The position numbers and the translations under genes are program-made. This document shows positions 27,389 through 35,855 of a DNA stretch of 64,000 nt, one piece after another (within the stretch, counting starts at the first letter, position 1; each line of letters begins with the position of its first letter). Under the pieces are notes generated by a model that was not told the DNA's origin, did not search any database, and saw only the letters and a program-made list of their open reading frames with translations. This stretch comes from AP-15 sp963797115 (lineage in GTDB: Bacteria; Pseudomonadota; Alphaproteobacteria; ATCC43930; CGMCC-115725), in contig CAWCOH010000001.1 in NCBI GenBank assembly GCA_963797115.1, positions 2,790,001 to 2,854,000 of the forward strand. Reading direction: 5' to 3'.

Positions 27389-27436
27389 TTGTTTGCACCA
27401 CTAGATGCACCGACATACACTGATAAGTACAATACA
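27389..27436. promoter_or_regulatory. Operator/promoter-like repeat, copy B (tetR side)
   Basis: TTTGCACCACTAGATGCACC, then ACATACACTGATAAGTACAAT; core ACTGATAAGT. It lies between the divergent exported-protein gene and tetR. Confidence 0.65.
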
Positions 27437-27454
27437 CCAGAGGATGTAATATTA

Positions 27455-27470
27455 TGCACTTTAAAGTGCA
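27455..27470. promoter_or_regulatory. Perfect 16-bp palindrome before tetR
   Basis: TGCACTTTAAAGTGCA, 12 bases upstream of the tetR ATG. A likely autoregulatory operator; it shares TGCAC with both 48-base repeats. Confidence 0.7.
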
Positions 27471-27482
27471 AGAGGGCTTCGA

Positions 27483-28145
27483 ATGAAAAATCGCATGGGC
27501 TCGAACGAGGCCATCCCAAAGGCCCGAAGCGGCGGCTCGCGTGAGGCGATCGTCGAAGCGGCCGAGCGCCTGTTCCTGCAGCGGGGCTTCGGCTCCGTCA
27601 CGATGGACGAGCTGGCCGAGGCCGCCGGCGTCGCCCGGCGGACGCTCTACAATCAGTTCGCAAGCAAGGAGGCGATCTTCCGGGAGATGCTCCTCAGGGT
27701 GTCGGGTCAGCTCGAGGACGCATTTCCGCCCGGCATCGAAACCCAAGGCGAGGTCGAGGACGTGCTGCGTCTGATCGCGCGCATGATTCTGGGGCTCCAT
27801 AAGAACCCGGAATACCTCGGATTTCTCCGCATGGTGGTGGCCGACTCCCGCCAGTTTCCCTGGATCGCCGAGGAGTTCGCCGCCGTCATGGAGCCTCAAG
27901 CCGCGCGGCTGACGCGCTATCTCGCGCATCTGACTGCGATGGGCATCCTGGACTGCCGCAATCCGATGCTTGCGGCTCACCAGTTCATGGGGATGCTCAA
28001 CCAGCTGTCTCTATGGCCCTGGATGACGGGCCGCGAGCGCGTACCCGTTCCGGAAAAGGACATAATCGAAGAGACGATCCGGATGTTCCTCCAGCATTAT
28101 CGGGCGCCGGCGAGAAAACGGCACCGCCGTGACAGCGCAGCATGA
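27483..28145 (+). CDS. TetR/AcrR-family transcriptional repressor
   Basis: 220 residues. The TetR_N helix-turn-helix is at about residues 20-65 (REAIVEAAERLFLQRGFGSV, TMDELAEAAGVARRTLYNQF). The C-terminal ligand domain, with ILGLHKNPEYLGFLRMVVAD, resembles AefR-type repressors of RND pumps. It is divergent from the exported-protein gene and the pump operon; the 16-bp palindrome just upstream and the two related 48-base sites make it the likely regulator of all three promoters. Intact although the pump permease is frameshifted. Confidence 0.92.
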   Translation: MKNRMGSNEAIPKARSGGSREAIVEAAERLFLQRGFGSVTMDELAEAAGVARRTLYNQFASKEAIFREMLLRVSGQLEDAFPPGIETQGEVEDVLRLIARMILGLHKNPEYLGFLRMVVADSRQFPWIAEEFAAVMEPQAARLTRYLAHLTAMGILDCRNPMLAAHQFMGMLNQLSLWPWMTGRERVPVPEKDIIEETIRMFLQHYRAPARKRHRRDSAA

Positions 28146-28398
28146 CGCCCAGGACTCGCTCCGCAGTACCAGCTGCGCGGTGACAGCCCCGGCATGGTTT
28201 GCCTGCCAAGGCTCCTGCTCCGCTTTGGGGGCAACTCCCGACCGACTGGGGGTGTGCTGTAGGATCGCACCGAAGCTGCCGTTCGCGTGACCTGAGCCGA
28301 CCTCGAGGGCAGTGAAGTGGCTGTCATGCTTTGCGCCCGTCACTGCTTGAGGACCAGGCCGACGACTTGGATGGAGTACCATTGGCCTCACCGGGCTT

Positions 28399-28755
28399 TT
28401 ATTCTCGTGCTTGCTTGTCTATTACAGCGAGTAAATCTGCCGCTGCATTTTCGACATCGACGTATTTGTCCTGGCCAGCCCGGCTCTGTGCAGCGAGAAT
28501 CCCGCAGCGATGGACATTTTCGAAATCGCCAAGTGGAAATTCGTAATGCCGCCTACATTCTTCTCCGTACTCGTCGTTTACCGCCAAAAACCACTGGCCG
28601 TACTCGGAGAAGCCATTCTTTTCGATGAATTCTTTTTCGATTTGCGTGGACGGATGGTGGTCGCTCCACGCATCCCTTTCGTCATCGGCAAACTTACCCT
28701 CCTTGATAAGTCGCCTGGCGTGTTCATATGCGCGGTCGTTGAGCTTCACGGTCAT
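28399..28755 (-). CDS. Conserved hypothetical protein, 118 residues
   Basis: MTVKLNDRAYEHARRLIKEG, then DAWSDHHPSTQIEKEFIEKN, GDFENVHRCGILAAQSRAGQ and DVENAAADLLAVID. Charged, soluble, with no signal peptide or membrane segment. I recall close relatives as unnamed proteins in many proteobacteria, always of this length, which argues for a real gene. Function unknown. It follows the truncated regulator on the same strand (stop at 28761, six bases before this start). Confidence 0.75.
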   Translation of the reverse strand: MTVKLNDRAYEHARRLIKEGKFADDERDAWSDHHPSTQIEKEFIEKNGFSEYGQWFLAVNDEYGEECRRHYEFPLGDFENVHRCGILAAQSRAGQDKYVDVENAAADLLAVIDKQARE

Positions 28756-28760
28756 GCCGG

Positions 28761-29309
28761 CTATTCCCTGATCGTATCGAGACCGGAAAACCGTCCCCGC
28801 TCACTGCACGCGGCCCAATTGACACTCTGGAACGAGCGCCGATACCTGTGAGGGAACAAAATCCGGGCGGACCGCAGCCTTTCTCGCCCCAGACAATCTG
28901 GCGCTGCCGTTGCGTCATTCACGCGCAGTACGCCGATGAACCGGTAACCGCGGCCGAATTCCGTCTGGATAAGGTCGCGGTCAGCGCCCAGCGCTTTGCG
29001 CAATACCGAGACCTGAAGCTTGAGGTTACCTTCCGACACGACGATGCCCGGCCACACCCGGCTCATGAGCTCCTCTTTAGTGACGAGCGAGCCGTCGGCC
29101 TCCAACAAGGCCAGCAGGAGATCGAAGGCGCGCGCGCCAAGCTCGACCGGAACGCCGTCGGCAAGCAGCTGCCGCCGTCGCAATAGGACGCGGAAACGGC
29201 CGAATTCGAGATCTGCGCCGGTGGCGGGTGCCCGGTGCGACGGGTTTCCGCCCTGCGGCAGCGGGTTTCCGCGTCGAGGAGAAGGCTTTGAACGAATATT
29301 CGTCTTCAT
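28761..29309 (-). pseudogene. Winged-helix (OmpR-type) regulator, truncated after DNA-binding domain
   Basis: Residues 33-130 form a Trans_reg_C winged helix: LEFGRFRVLLRRRQLLADGV, ARAFDLLLALLEADGSLVTK, LMSRVWPGIVVSEGNLKLQV and GRGYRFIGVLRV. In relatives this domain is followed by a STAND-type ATPase or adenylate-cyclase-like domain and TPR repeats of several hundred residues; here only about 50 unrelated residues follow. So it is either a 3'-truncated gene or a free-standing DNA-binding protein. Divergent from the full-length relative at 29534, from which it differs clearly in sequence. Confidence 0.65.
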
Positions 29310-29533
29310 AGTGGCTTCTCGCCGTCAGTTTGAGCGAGGCCGCTGCAGACGCCGCTATGGGAGGGCTTCCTGCTGCGACCCAGCGCCCAAGAGCTAAGGA
29401 TCAAGGCCTGTGAAGTCCTTTGGACAGAGCCGTATAAATCTGTGAAATTCGGTGGGCGCTGTGAGGTGGCTTGCCGCCAGCCCGGCTCCAAAAGAATCTG
29501 TGATTTTCTGTGACGCGCCTATAATGGCGGTCG

Positions 29534-32453
29534 ATGCATGCCGCTTCCGAAGCACCTGCGGGGATCGCGTTCGGGCGTTTCCTCCTGTTGCCGCATCGCC
29601 GCGAACTGCTCGCCGACGGCCGGCCGGTCAAACTCGGCGGTCGCGCCTTTGACGTGCTGATGGCGCTGATCGAGGCGCACGGCGCAGTGGTTTCCAAGAA
29701 TGCGTTGATGGCGCGCGTGTGGCCCGATCGGATCGTCGAGGAAAACAATCTGCAGTGGCAGATTTCGGCGTTGGGCGCCGCTCTCGGTGCGGATCGCAAT
29801 CTGATCCGTACCGTGTCCGGACGCGGTTACCAGTTTACGGCCGAGGTCGACACCGAATACGGCAGCCCGGAGGCCGACACCGGCACGACAATAGCCGCCG
29901 CGCGCCCCAATCCCCGCGAAGCTCGTATCGACGGGGGGATCCCCGGGAAGTTGCCGCCGACGAACGTGCCGGAGCCGATTTTCGAGCTGGTTGGCCGGGA
30001 TGACCTTCTCGGCGAGATCCTCAGCCTTGCCGCCGCGCATCGGCTCGTCACCCTGACCGGCGCCGGCGGGATCGGCAAGACGCGGCTCGCTCTCGTCGCG
30101 GGGCGCCGGCTCCTGCCGCAATTTGCCGACGGTGTGTGGTTGGCCGAGTTTTCGCCAATCGCTGATCCCGGCCTCGTGCCCGTCACCGTTGCCGCGGCAA
30201 TCGGGTTCGATCTTGCCGGCGGCGAAGTCTCGGCGCGGCGCGTGTCGCAGGCGCTCGCTGGTCGACGGCTGGTGCTGGTGCTGGATACTTGCGAGCACGT
30301 AATCGGCGCTGCCGCGGCGCTGGCCGAGGCAGTGCTGCGCGCCGGCGGGACGCTGCACCTCCTCGCCACAAGCCGCGAGCCGCTGCGGGCGGAAGGCGAG
30401 TGGGTCTACCCGGTGCCGCCGCCTCGCCGCACCGGCGGAAGATGCCGAGGATGCGGACGACCTGCTGCGCTACGGCGGGGTTCGGCTATTTGTCGAACGG
30501 CTGCGCGCGGCGGAGCCGCATTTTGCGCCGGACCGACGCAGTGCGGCGATGATCGCGGCGATCTGCCGGCGGCTCGACGGCATCCCGTTGGCGATCGAGC
30601 TGGCGGCCGCGCGCGCCGCCGTGTTCGGAGTTGAGGAGGTCGCCGCACACCTCGACGATCGCTTCCGGATCTTGACCGGCGGCCGTCGCACCGCCTTGCC
30701 GCGCCACCAGACATTGCGGGCGACGCTCGATTGGAGTTACGAGCTGCTGAGCGAGCCCGAGTGCGTGATCCTGCGGCGCCTGGCGGTGTTCGCCGGCGTC
30801 TTCCGCTTGGAAGCGGCAAGCGCGGTTATTGCGAGCTCCGAGATCGCGCCGGCGGAAGCCGTGGACGGAATCGCCGATCTGGTCGCGAAGTCGCTCGTCA
30901 CTGGGGTGGTGGGCAGCACCGCCGCGCGCTATCGGTTGCTCGACACGATGCGGGCCTACGGGCTCGAAAAACTCGCCGAAAGCGGCGAGCGCGAATGGCT
31001 CGCGCGCCGTCACGCCGAATATTATCGGGACCGCTTCGAGCGTGCCGAGGCGGAATGGGCAACCCGCCCAACCGTCGCATGGCCAGCCGAGTATGCGGCT
31101 GAAATCGACAATCTGCGCGCTGCGCTCGATTGGGCATTTTCGTCGGACGGCGATCCGCCAATCGGGGTCGCGCTGACGGCCGCTGCAGTGCCGGTATGGA
31201 TGCAGCTGTCGCTGCTGGAGGAATGCCGCCGCCGCGTCGACGAGGCGCTCGCTGCATTGGCAACCGCCGCCGACCCGGATGCTCGCCAGGAGATGAAGCT
31301 TCTTGCCGCCTTGGGGGCGTCTCAACTCTGTACCAGAGGCGGCGTTCCCGAAGTGGCGTCGGCCTGGACCAAGGCCCTGGAGCTTGCGAAGAGCTTCGGC
31401 GATCTGGAGTACCCAGAAGCGCTCCCTCTGGGGCTTGTGGTCCTTTCAAGTCAATGGTGTCGATTACCGCACCGCTTTGTCCCTGGCGCACCGGTTCGCT
31501 TCCTTGGTGGCGACGAGCCTCGACCCGGAGGATGGATTTGTTGGCGAGCGGATGATCGGCATCTCGCACCACAACCTTGGCGATCAACAGAGCGCGCAAC
31601 GCCATATTCAACGGGCGCTTGCAGAGTCCCTGCTCCCGGCCACCAACGGCAATTCATTCGCCTACAACTCGACCGACAGGTTACGGCCCGCGTCCATCTT
31701 GCGCGAATCCTTTGGCTGCAGGGCTTTCCGGATCGCGCGATGCGCGAAGCCGAATGCAGCGTCGATGATGCGCGGGCGGCAGAGCATGCGATCTCGTTCA
31801 GTTATGCTCTACACCGCGCGGCGTGTCCGGTCGCGCTGTGGAACGGAGATCTGGCAGCGGCAGGCCACTACCCGGACATGCTGCTCGAGCACGCGAAGCG
31901 GCATGCTCTGGCGCACTGGCAGCTGTACGGCTGGGGCTATCAGGGGGCAGTCGCTATCGGACGCGGCGACGTCGCAACCGGATTGCGTCTGTTGCAATCG
32001 TGTTATAAAGAGCTTGGCGAAACTGGGATCACGGCTCCGCGGTTCATGCGGTTTGCCGCGGTCTATATGGCCGAGGGTCTGGGAAAATCTGGGCAGATCG
32101 CTGACGCATTTGACGCCATCGACGACGCGATCGCGCGCGCCGAGCGTACCGAAGAACTCTGGCAATTTGCCGAGTTACTGCGCGTCAAAGGCGAGCTGGT
32201 CCTCCTACAGGGTGCGGCCCCACAAGCTGCCACTGCCGAAGATTATTTCCGGCAAGCGCTCGACTGGGCGCGTTGGCAGGGAGCCCAGTCATGGGAACTG
32301 CGCGCCGCGGCGAGCCTCTCTCGGCTATTCTGCGATCGGGGCCGTTCCGCCGAGGCCGTGGCGCTTCTCCAACCGGTCTACGACTGTTTCATCGAGGGGT
32401 TCGACACGGTCGACCTAAAAGCTGCAAAAGCGCTTCTCGAGGCCCTCCAATAG
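29534..32453 (+). pseudogene. Winged-helix STAND ATPase regulator, three indels
   Basis: About 970 codons. Domains: Trans_reg_C winged helix (residues 10-95, GRFLLLPHRRELLADGRPVK), NB-ARC-type ATPase with P-loop LTGAGGIGKTRLAL, Walker B RLVLVLDTCEHV and GIPLAIELAAAR, then a helical-repeat C-terminal half. One extra base near 30421 breaks the frame (YPVPP to AEDADDLLRYGG). A second indel near 31420 and a third near 31676 compensate each other, leaving about 85 codons in the wrong frame; the correct reading there is LWSFQVNGVDYRTALSLAHR and GERMIGISHHNLGDQQSAQR. In relatives the ATPase gates transcription activation; the signal is unknown. Confidence 0.85.
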
Positions 32454-32779
32454 CCCGGAGCCGCCTCTGCCCGACGCTTGTGGGAATTGCACAAGCACGA
32501 CTGCGCGTCGACGCAGTTGCTTGTGGGGAGCAGTTGCTGCTGGGGAACTGAGGACGAGGTGGCCATTGCACAGCAAGTGGATCGAATACCCGCGGAGCGT
32601 CACGCCGTGCTTCCTGATGTCGCCTTTGGGTCATGGAACGAACCCGCTCTCGCGGGATGACGGGCGTCGCAGTTTCCGGCGGCGGCGGGAGCGCATGAAC
32701 AGGAAAGCGTGACGATCGGGGCATCCGATCCCGAGCATCGAAGGGTTCGGCAACCTTCGGCTTGAGAGAGGAACCCCCG
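32454..32779. other. Intergenic region with GC hairpin
   Basis: No gene. CCCGC-TCTC-GCGGG at 32643-32656 is a small perfect stem with a four-base loop that resembles the 23-bp hairpin family; it may instead be the terminus of the IS91-type element or a terminator. Confidence 0.45.
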
Positions 32780-33715
32780 ATGGCCTCCTACCCTTCACAC
32801 CGCCCTGTCAGCGCGCTGCGCGAGCGCATGATCGAAGACATGACCCGTGCGCGGCTTCAGCGAGAAGACGCGCAGCGACTACATTCGCAACGTCCGGGCG
32901 TTTGCGGCCTTCATCGGCCGCTCGCCCGACACCGCGACGGCGGAGGATCTGCGCCGCTTCCAGCTGCATCAGAGGCAGAGCGGCATGCAGCCGCCGAGCA
33001 TCAACAGCGCAGTCTCGGCCCTGCGCTTTCTTCGTCGCGACGCTCGACCGGCCGGATCTTGCGCGACGGCTCACGGTCGTGCGCCAGCCGCGTCGGCTGC
33101 CGGCCGTGCTGAGTGCAGAGGAGATCGCCCTTTTGCTCCAGGCGGCGCCAGGGCCGAAGTACAAGGCGGCACTCGCTGCTGCCTACGGCGCCGGGCTGCG
33201 TGTTTCCGAGGTGGTCGCGCTCAAGGTCGGCGATATCAACTCCGAGCGCATGCTGGCGCGGGTCGAGCGCGGCAAGGGGCGCAAGAGCCTGCCCTCGCGA
33301 AAGCGGGGGACCGACACGCCATGCTGTCGCCGCAGCTGCTCGAACTCCTGCGCGCCTGGTGGCGGGAGGGGCGGCGGCTCGGCGTGCTGCTGCCGCAGGG
33401 CTGGCTGTTTCCGGGTCGCAATCCGATCGAGCCGCTCTCGACCCGCCAGCTCAACCGAGCCGTCCGCCGCTGCCGAGGCGGCCGGGATCAAGAAGCGGGT
33501 GGCGCCGCACACGCTGCGCCACAGCTTCGCCACCCACCTCTTGGAACAGGATACCGACATTCGCGTGATCCAGATGTTGCTCGGCCACGCAAAGCTCGAT
33601 ACCACGGCGCTTTACACGCGCGTCGCCAACACCATGATCCGCACGGGTAACCAGCCCGCTCGACCGGCTCGCGCCGCTGAGCGAAGGGAGGCCGAGACAA
33701 GGGGCGTAGCCCGGC
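32780..33715 (+). pseudogene. Tyrosine recombinase of IS91-type element, several frameshifts
   Basis: Pieces in order: RGFSEKTRSDYIRNVRAFAA (N-terminal SAM-like domain), PRRLPAVLSAEEIALLLQAA, then AAYGAGLRVSEVVALKVGDI with the first catalytic Arg, AGIKKRVAPHTLRHSFATHL (H-x-x-R) and LGHAKLDTTALYTRV (H/W and Tyr). Frame changes occur near 32845, near 33286 (a clean 23-base hairpin insertion between the codons for RGKGRK and DRHAMLSPQ) and near 33470. All catalytic residues remain readable in one frame or another. About 300 codons. Confidence 0.88.
33288..33313 (+). repeat. 23-bp hairpin insertion, member 3
   Basis: Arms CCTGCCCTCGC and GCGGGGGACC around a GAAA loop. The 23 inserted bases are 33286-33308; removing them restores the integrase codons AAG-GAC-CGA-CAC. 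Confidence 0.85.
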
Positions 33716-33922
33716 GGCGGTGCGCCGCCCAAGGCTGGAGGTCGCGGACGTCTTCCATCGCCACGGGGCCGCCTGGCGCAAGGCCAATACCGGGCATGTC
33801 AGCCTCGGCCAGCTCAAGGTAATGTCAGCCATCGAGAGTTGCCGCTCGGCCACCCTCGGGGGCCACGTCGAGCGCTGCGAGGATTGCGGCCACAGTCGGA
33901 TCGCTTACAACTCTTGCCGCAA

Positions 33923-33948
33923 CTGCCCCCTGTCTTCGCAGGGGCAGG
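33923..33948 (-). repeat. 23-bp hairpin insertion, member 2
   Basis: On the minus strand, arms CCTGCCCCTGC and ACAGGGGGCAG around GAAG. Net gain of 23 bases against the expected IS91 codons for CRNRHCPKC. Confidence 0.8.
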
Positions 33949-34863
33949 CTATTGCCCCAAGTGCCAGGGCGCGGCGGCGCAGGACTGGCTCGCCGCGCGC
34001 GAGGCCGATCTGCTGCCGGTCGCCTACTTCCACCTTGTCTTTACACTGCCGGCCGAGATCGCCGAGATCGCTTATCAGAACAAGGCGCTAATCTACGATC
34101 TGCTGTTCCGCGCGGCGACCGAGACGCTGCTCACCATCGCCGGCGATCCCAGACACCTCGGCGCCCGCATTGGCTTCACCGCAGTGCTCCATAGCTGGGG
34201 CTCGGCGATGAGGCACCATCCGCACCTACACATGATCGTGCCGGGCGGCGGGATATCGCTCGACGGTGCGCGCTGGGTGCCGTGCCGACTGGGGTTCTTC
34301 TTGCCGGTACGCGTGCTCTCCCGCCTGTTCGGGTGGCTCTTCCTGTCGCGGCTCGCCGATGCTCATGCGGCCGGCCGGCTGGCGTTCTTCGGCGAGCTCG
34401 ACGGCCTGCGCGACCGCGCCGCCTTCGCCGCCTATCTCGCGCCGCTGAAGAGGAAGAACTGGTTCGTCTACGCCAAGCCGCCCTTCGCCGAGCCCGAGGC
34501 GGTGCTTGCCTATCTCGCCCGCTACACCCACCGCGTCGCGATCTCGAACAGCCGGCTGGTCGGCCTCGACGGGCGCGGCGTGACCTTCCGCTACAAGGAC
34601 TACCGCAGCAACGGACGAGCGCGGTACTGCACGATGACGCTCGCTCCTGACGAGTTCATCAGGCGCTTCCTGCTCTACGTCCTGCCCAAGGGGTTCCATC
34701 GCATCCGCCACTACGGGCTGCTGGCCAGAGCCACCTGCAAGGCTAATATCGCGCGCGCCAGACAGTTAATCGCCCCGCCGCTGCCGCCGATGGGTACGCC
34801 GGCAGAGCACCACGAGGCGCACCTGGCCCACCGCCGACCATCGCCCGTCATGACCCTGTTGCG

Positions 34864-34868
34864 GCGGC
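34864..34868. repeat. Target duplication GCGGC, left copy
   Basis: GCGGC at 34864-34868 and again at 37230-37234 flanks IS21 copy 2. Joining the flanks rebuilds the codons for CCGGRMIIVESFER. Confidence 0.85.
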
Positions 34869-34957
34869 TGTCAACCGACTTCCGGAACTGGACCCTTTTC
34901 GACATTGAGAACTGGACCCCCGGGTTAAGTGATGTAGCCCCGAGGCTCGGTCGGGGC

Positions 34958-35064
34958 AGCTTGTCCAGGTAGTGCACAGGAGGGACCCGCGCGCTGCGCA
35001 GCGACCGCCAAGAGTTTGGCGGAGCAGCGCGCGGGAGGTTCCTGTGTACCCACCTGGGCAAGCT
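34958..35064 (-). other. Structured region downstream of istB, IS21 copy 2
   Basis: AGCTTG pairs with CAAGCT, CCAGGT with ACCTGG, CACAGG with CCTGTG, CCCGCGCGC with GCGCGCGGG, and CCGCCAA with TTTGGCGG in a 107-base nested fold that starts five bases after the istB stop. Equivalent helices with changed pairs occur in IS21 copy 1. Confidence 0.65.
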
Positions 35065-35069
35065 CCTGG

Positions 35070-35855
35070 TCATGTTGGTACTGGCACGCTCTGCGCGATG
35101 GGCGGCGCCTTCAGCAAGCCGGTGCGCCGCTTCTCGCGGAGCCGGTAGCTGTCGCCGCGAATGGTGAGGACGTGGCTGTGATGGAGGAGACGGTCGAGGA
35201 TGGCGGTTGCCACCACGGCGTCGCCGAACACCGTTCCCCACTCGCCGATGGATCGATTGCTGGTGATCAGCATGCTGCCCCGCTCGTAGCGCCGCGAGAC
35301 GAGCTGAAAGAATAGATGCGCCGCATTGGGCTCGAACGGCAGATAGCCGAGCTCGTCGACGATCAGCAGTTTCGGTTTGCCAAAGTGGGTGAGGCGATCC
35401 TCGAGCCGGCCCTCGCTATGGGCCTTGGCGAGCTGGGCCACCAGGGTCGGCGCCTGAGCGAACAGCACGGTATAGCCTGCTAGGATCGCCTGGCGCCCGA
35501 TCGCCACTGCCAGATGCGTCTTGCCGACCCCGGGCGGACCCAACAACAGCACCGCCTCGGCATTGGCGATGAAGCGCCCGGCGGCGATCTCGCGGATCTG
35601 CTTCTTGTCGATCGAGGGCTGGGCGGCGAAGTCGAAGCCGTCGAGATCGCGGACGAATGGGAAGCGCGCCAGCCCGATGCTCATCTCGATCCGCCGTTCA
35701 TCCTTACGGCCGATCTCGCGCTCGCAGAATAGAGAGAGCGCCTCTCGAATGGTCAGCTCACGCCGGGCCGCCTCATCGATCAGACTGTCGAGCTGATCGC
35801 GGATCGCCGTCAGCTTGAGCCGGTTTAGCATCGCGACCAGGTGATCATGCTCCAT
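35070..35855 (-). CDS. istB: IstB-like AAA+ ATPase
   Basis: 261 residues (ATG at 35855; a GTG lies just before it). N-terminal helical domain, Walker A GPPGVGKTHLA, Walker B KLLIVDELGYLPF, arginine-rich sensor region VVATAILDRLLHHSHVL. IstB assembles on DNA and activates IstA and target choice. The start overlaps the istA stop as TGATG, so it is translationally coupled. Intact, and could in principle act with the broken copy 1 ends if those are still recognised. Confidence 0.94.
   Translation of the reverse strand: MEHDHLVAMLNRLKLTAIRDQLDSLIDEAARRELTIREALSLFCEREIGRKDERRIEMSIGLARFPFVRDLDGFDFAAQPSIDKKQIREIAAGRFIANAEAVLLLGPPGVGKTHLAVAIGRQAILAGYTVLFAQAPTLVAQLAKAHSEGRLEDRLTHFGKPKLLIVDELGYLPFEPNAAHLFFQLVSRRYERGSMLITSNRSIGEWGTVFGDAVVATAILDRLLHHSHVLTIRGDSYRLREKRRTGLLKAPPIAQSVPVPT

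Larger units (their letters stand above)
33720..34868 (+). pseudogene. IS91-family transposase, main part
   Basis: Starts VRRPRLEVADVFHRHGAAWR; zinc-binding ERCEDCGHSRIAYNSCRN leads to the second metal site CPKCQGAAAQDWLAARE, but the two are separated by a net 23-base hairpin insertion at 33923-33948 that shifts the frame. HSWGSAMRHHPHLHMIVPGG carries the HUH motif, and PEAVLAYLARYTHRVAISNS the catalytic tyrosine, of the rolling-circle Y2/HUH transposase. The 3' end is cut by IS21 copy 2 within the final zinc motif; the last codons resume at 37235. Confidence 0.9.
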
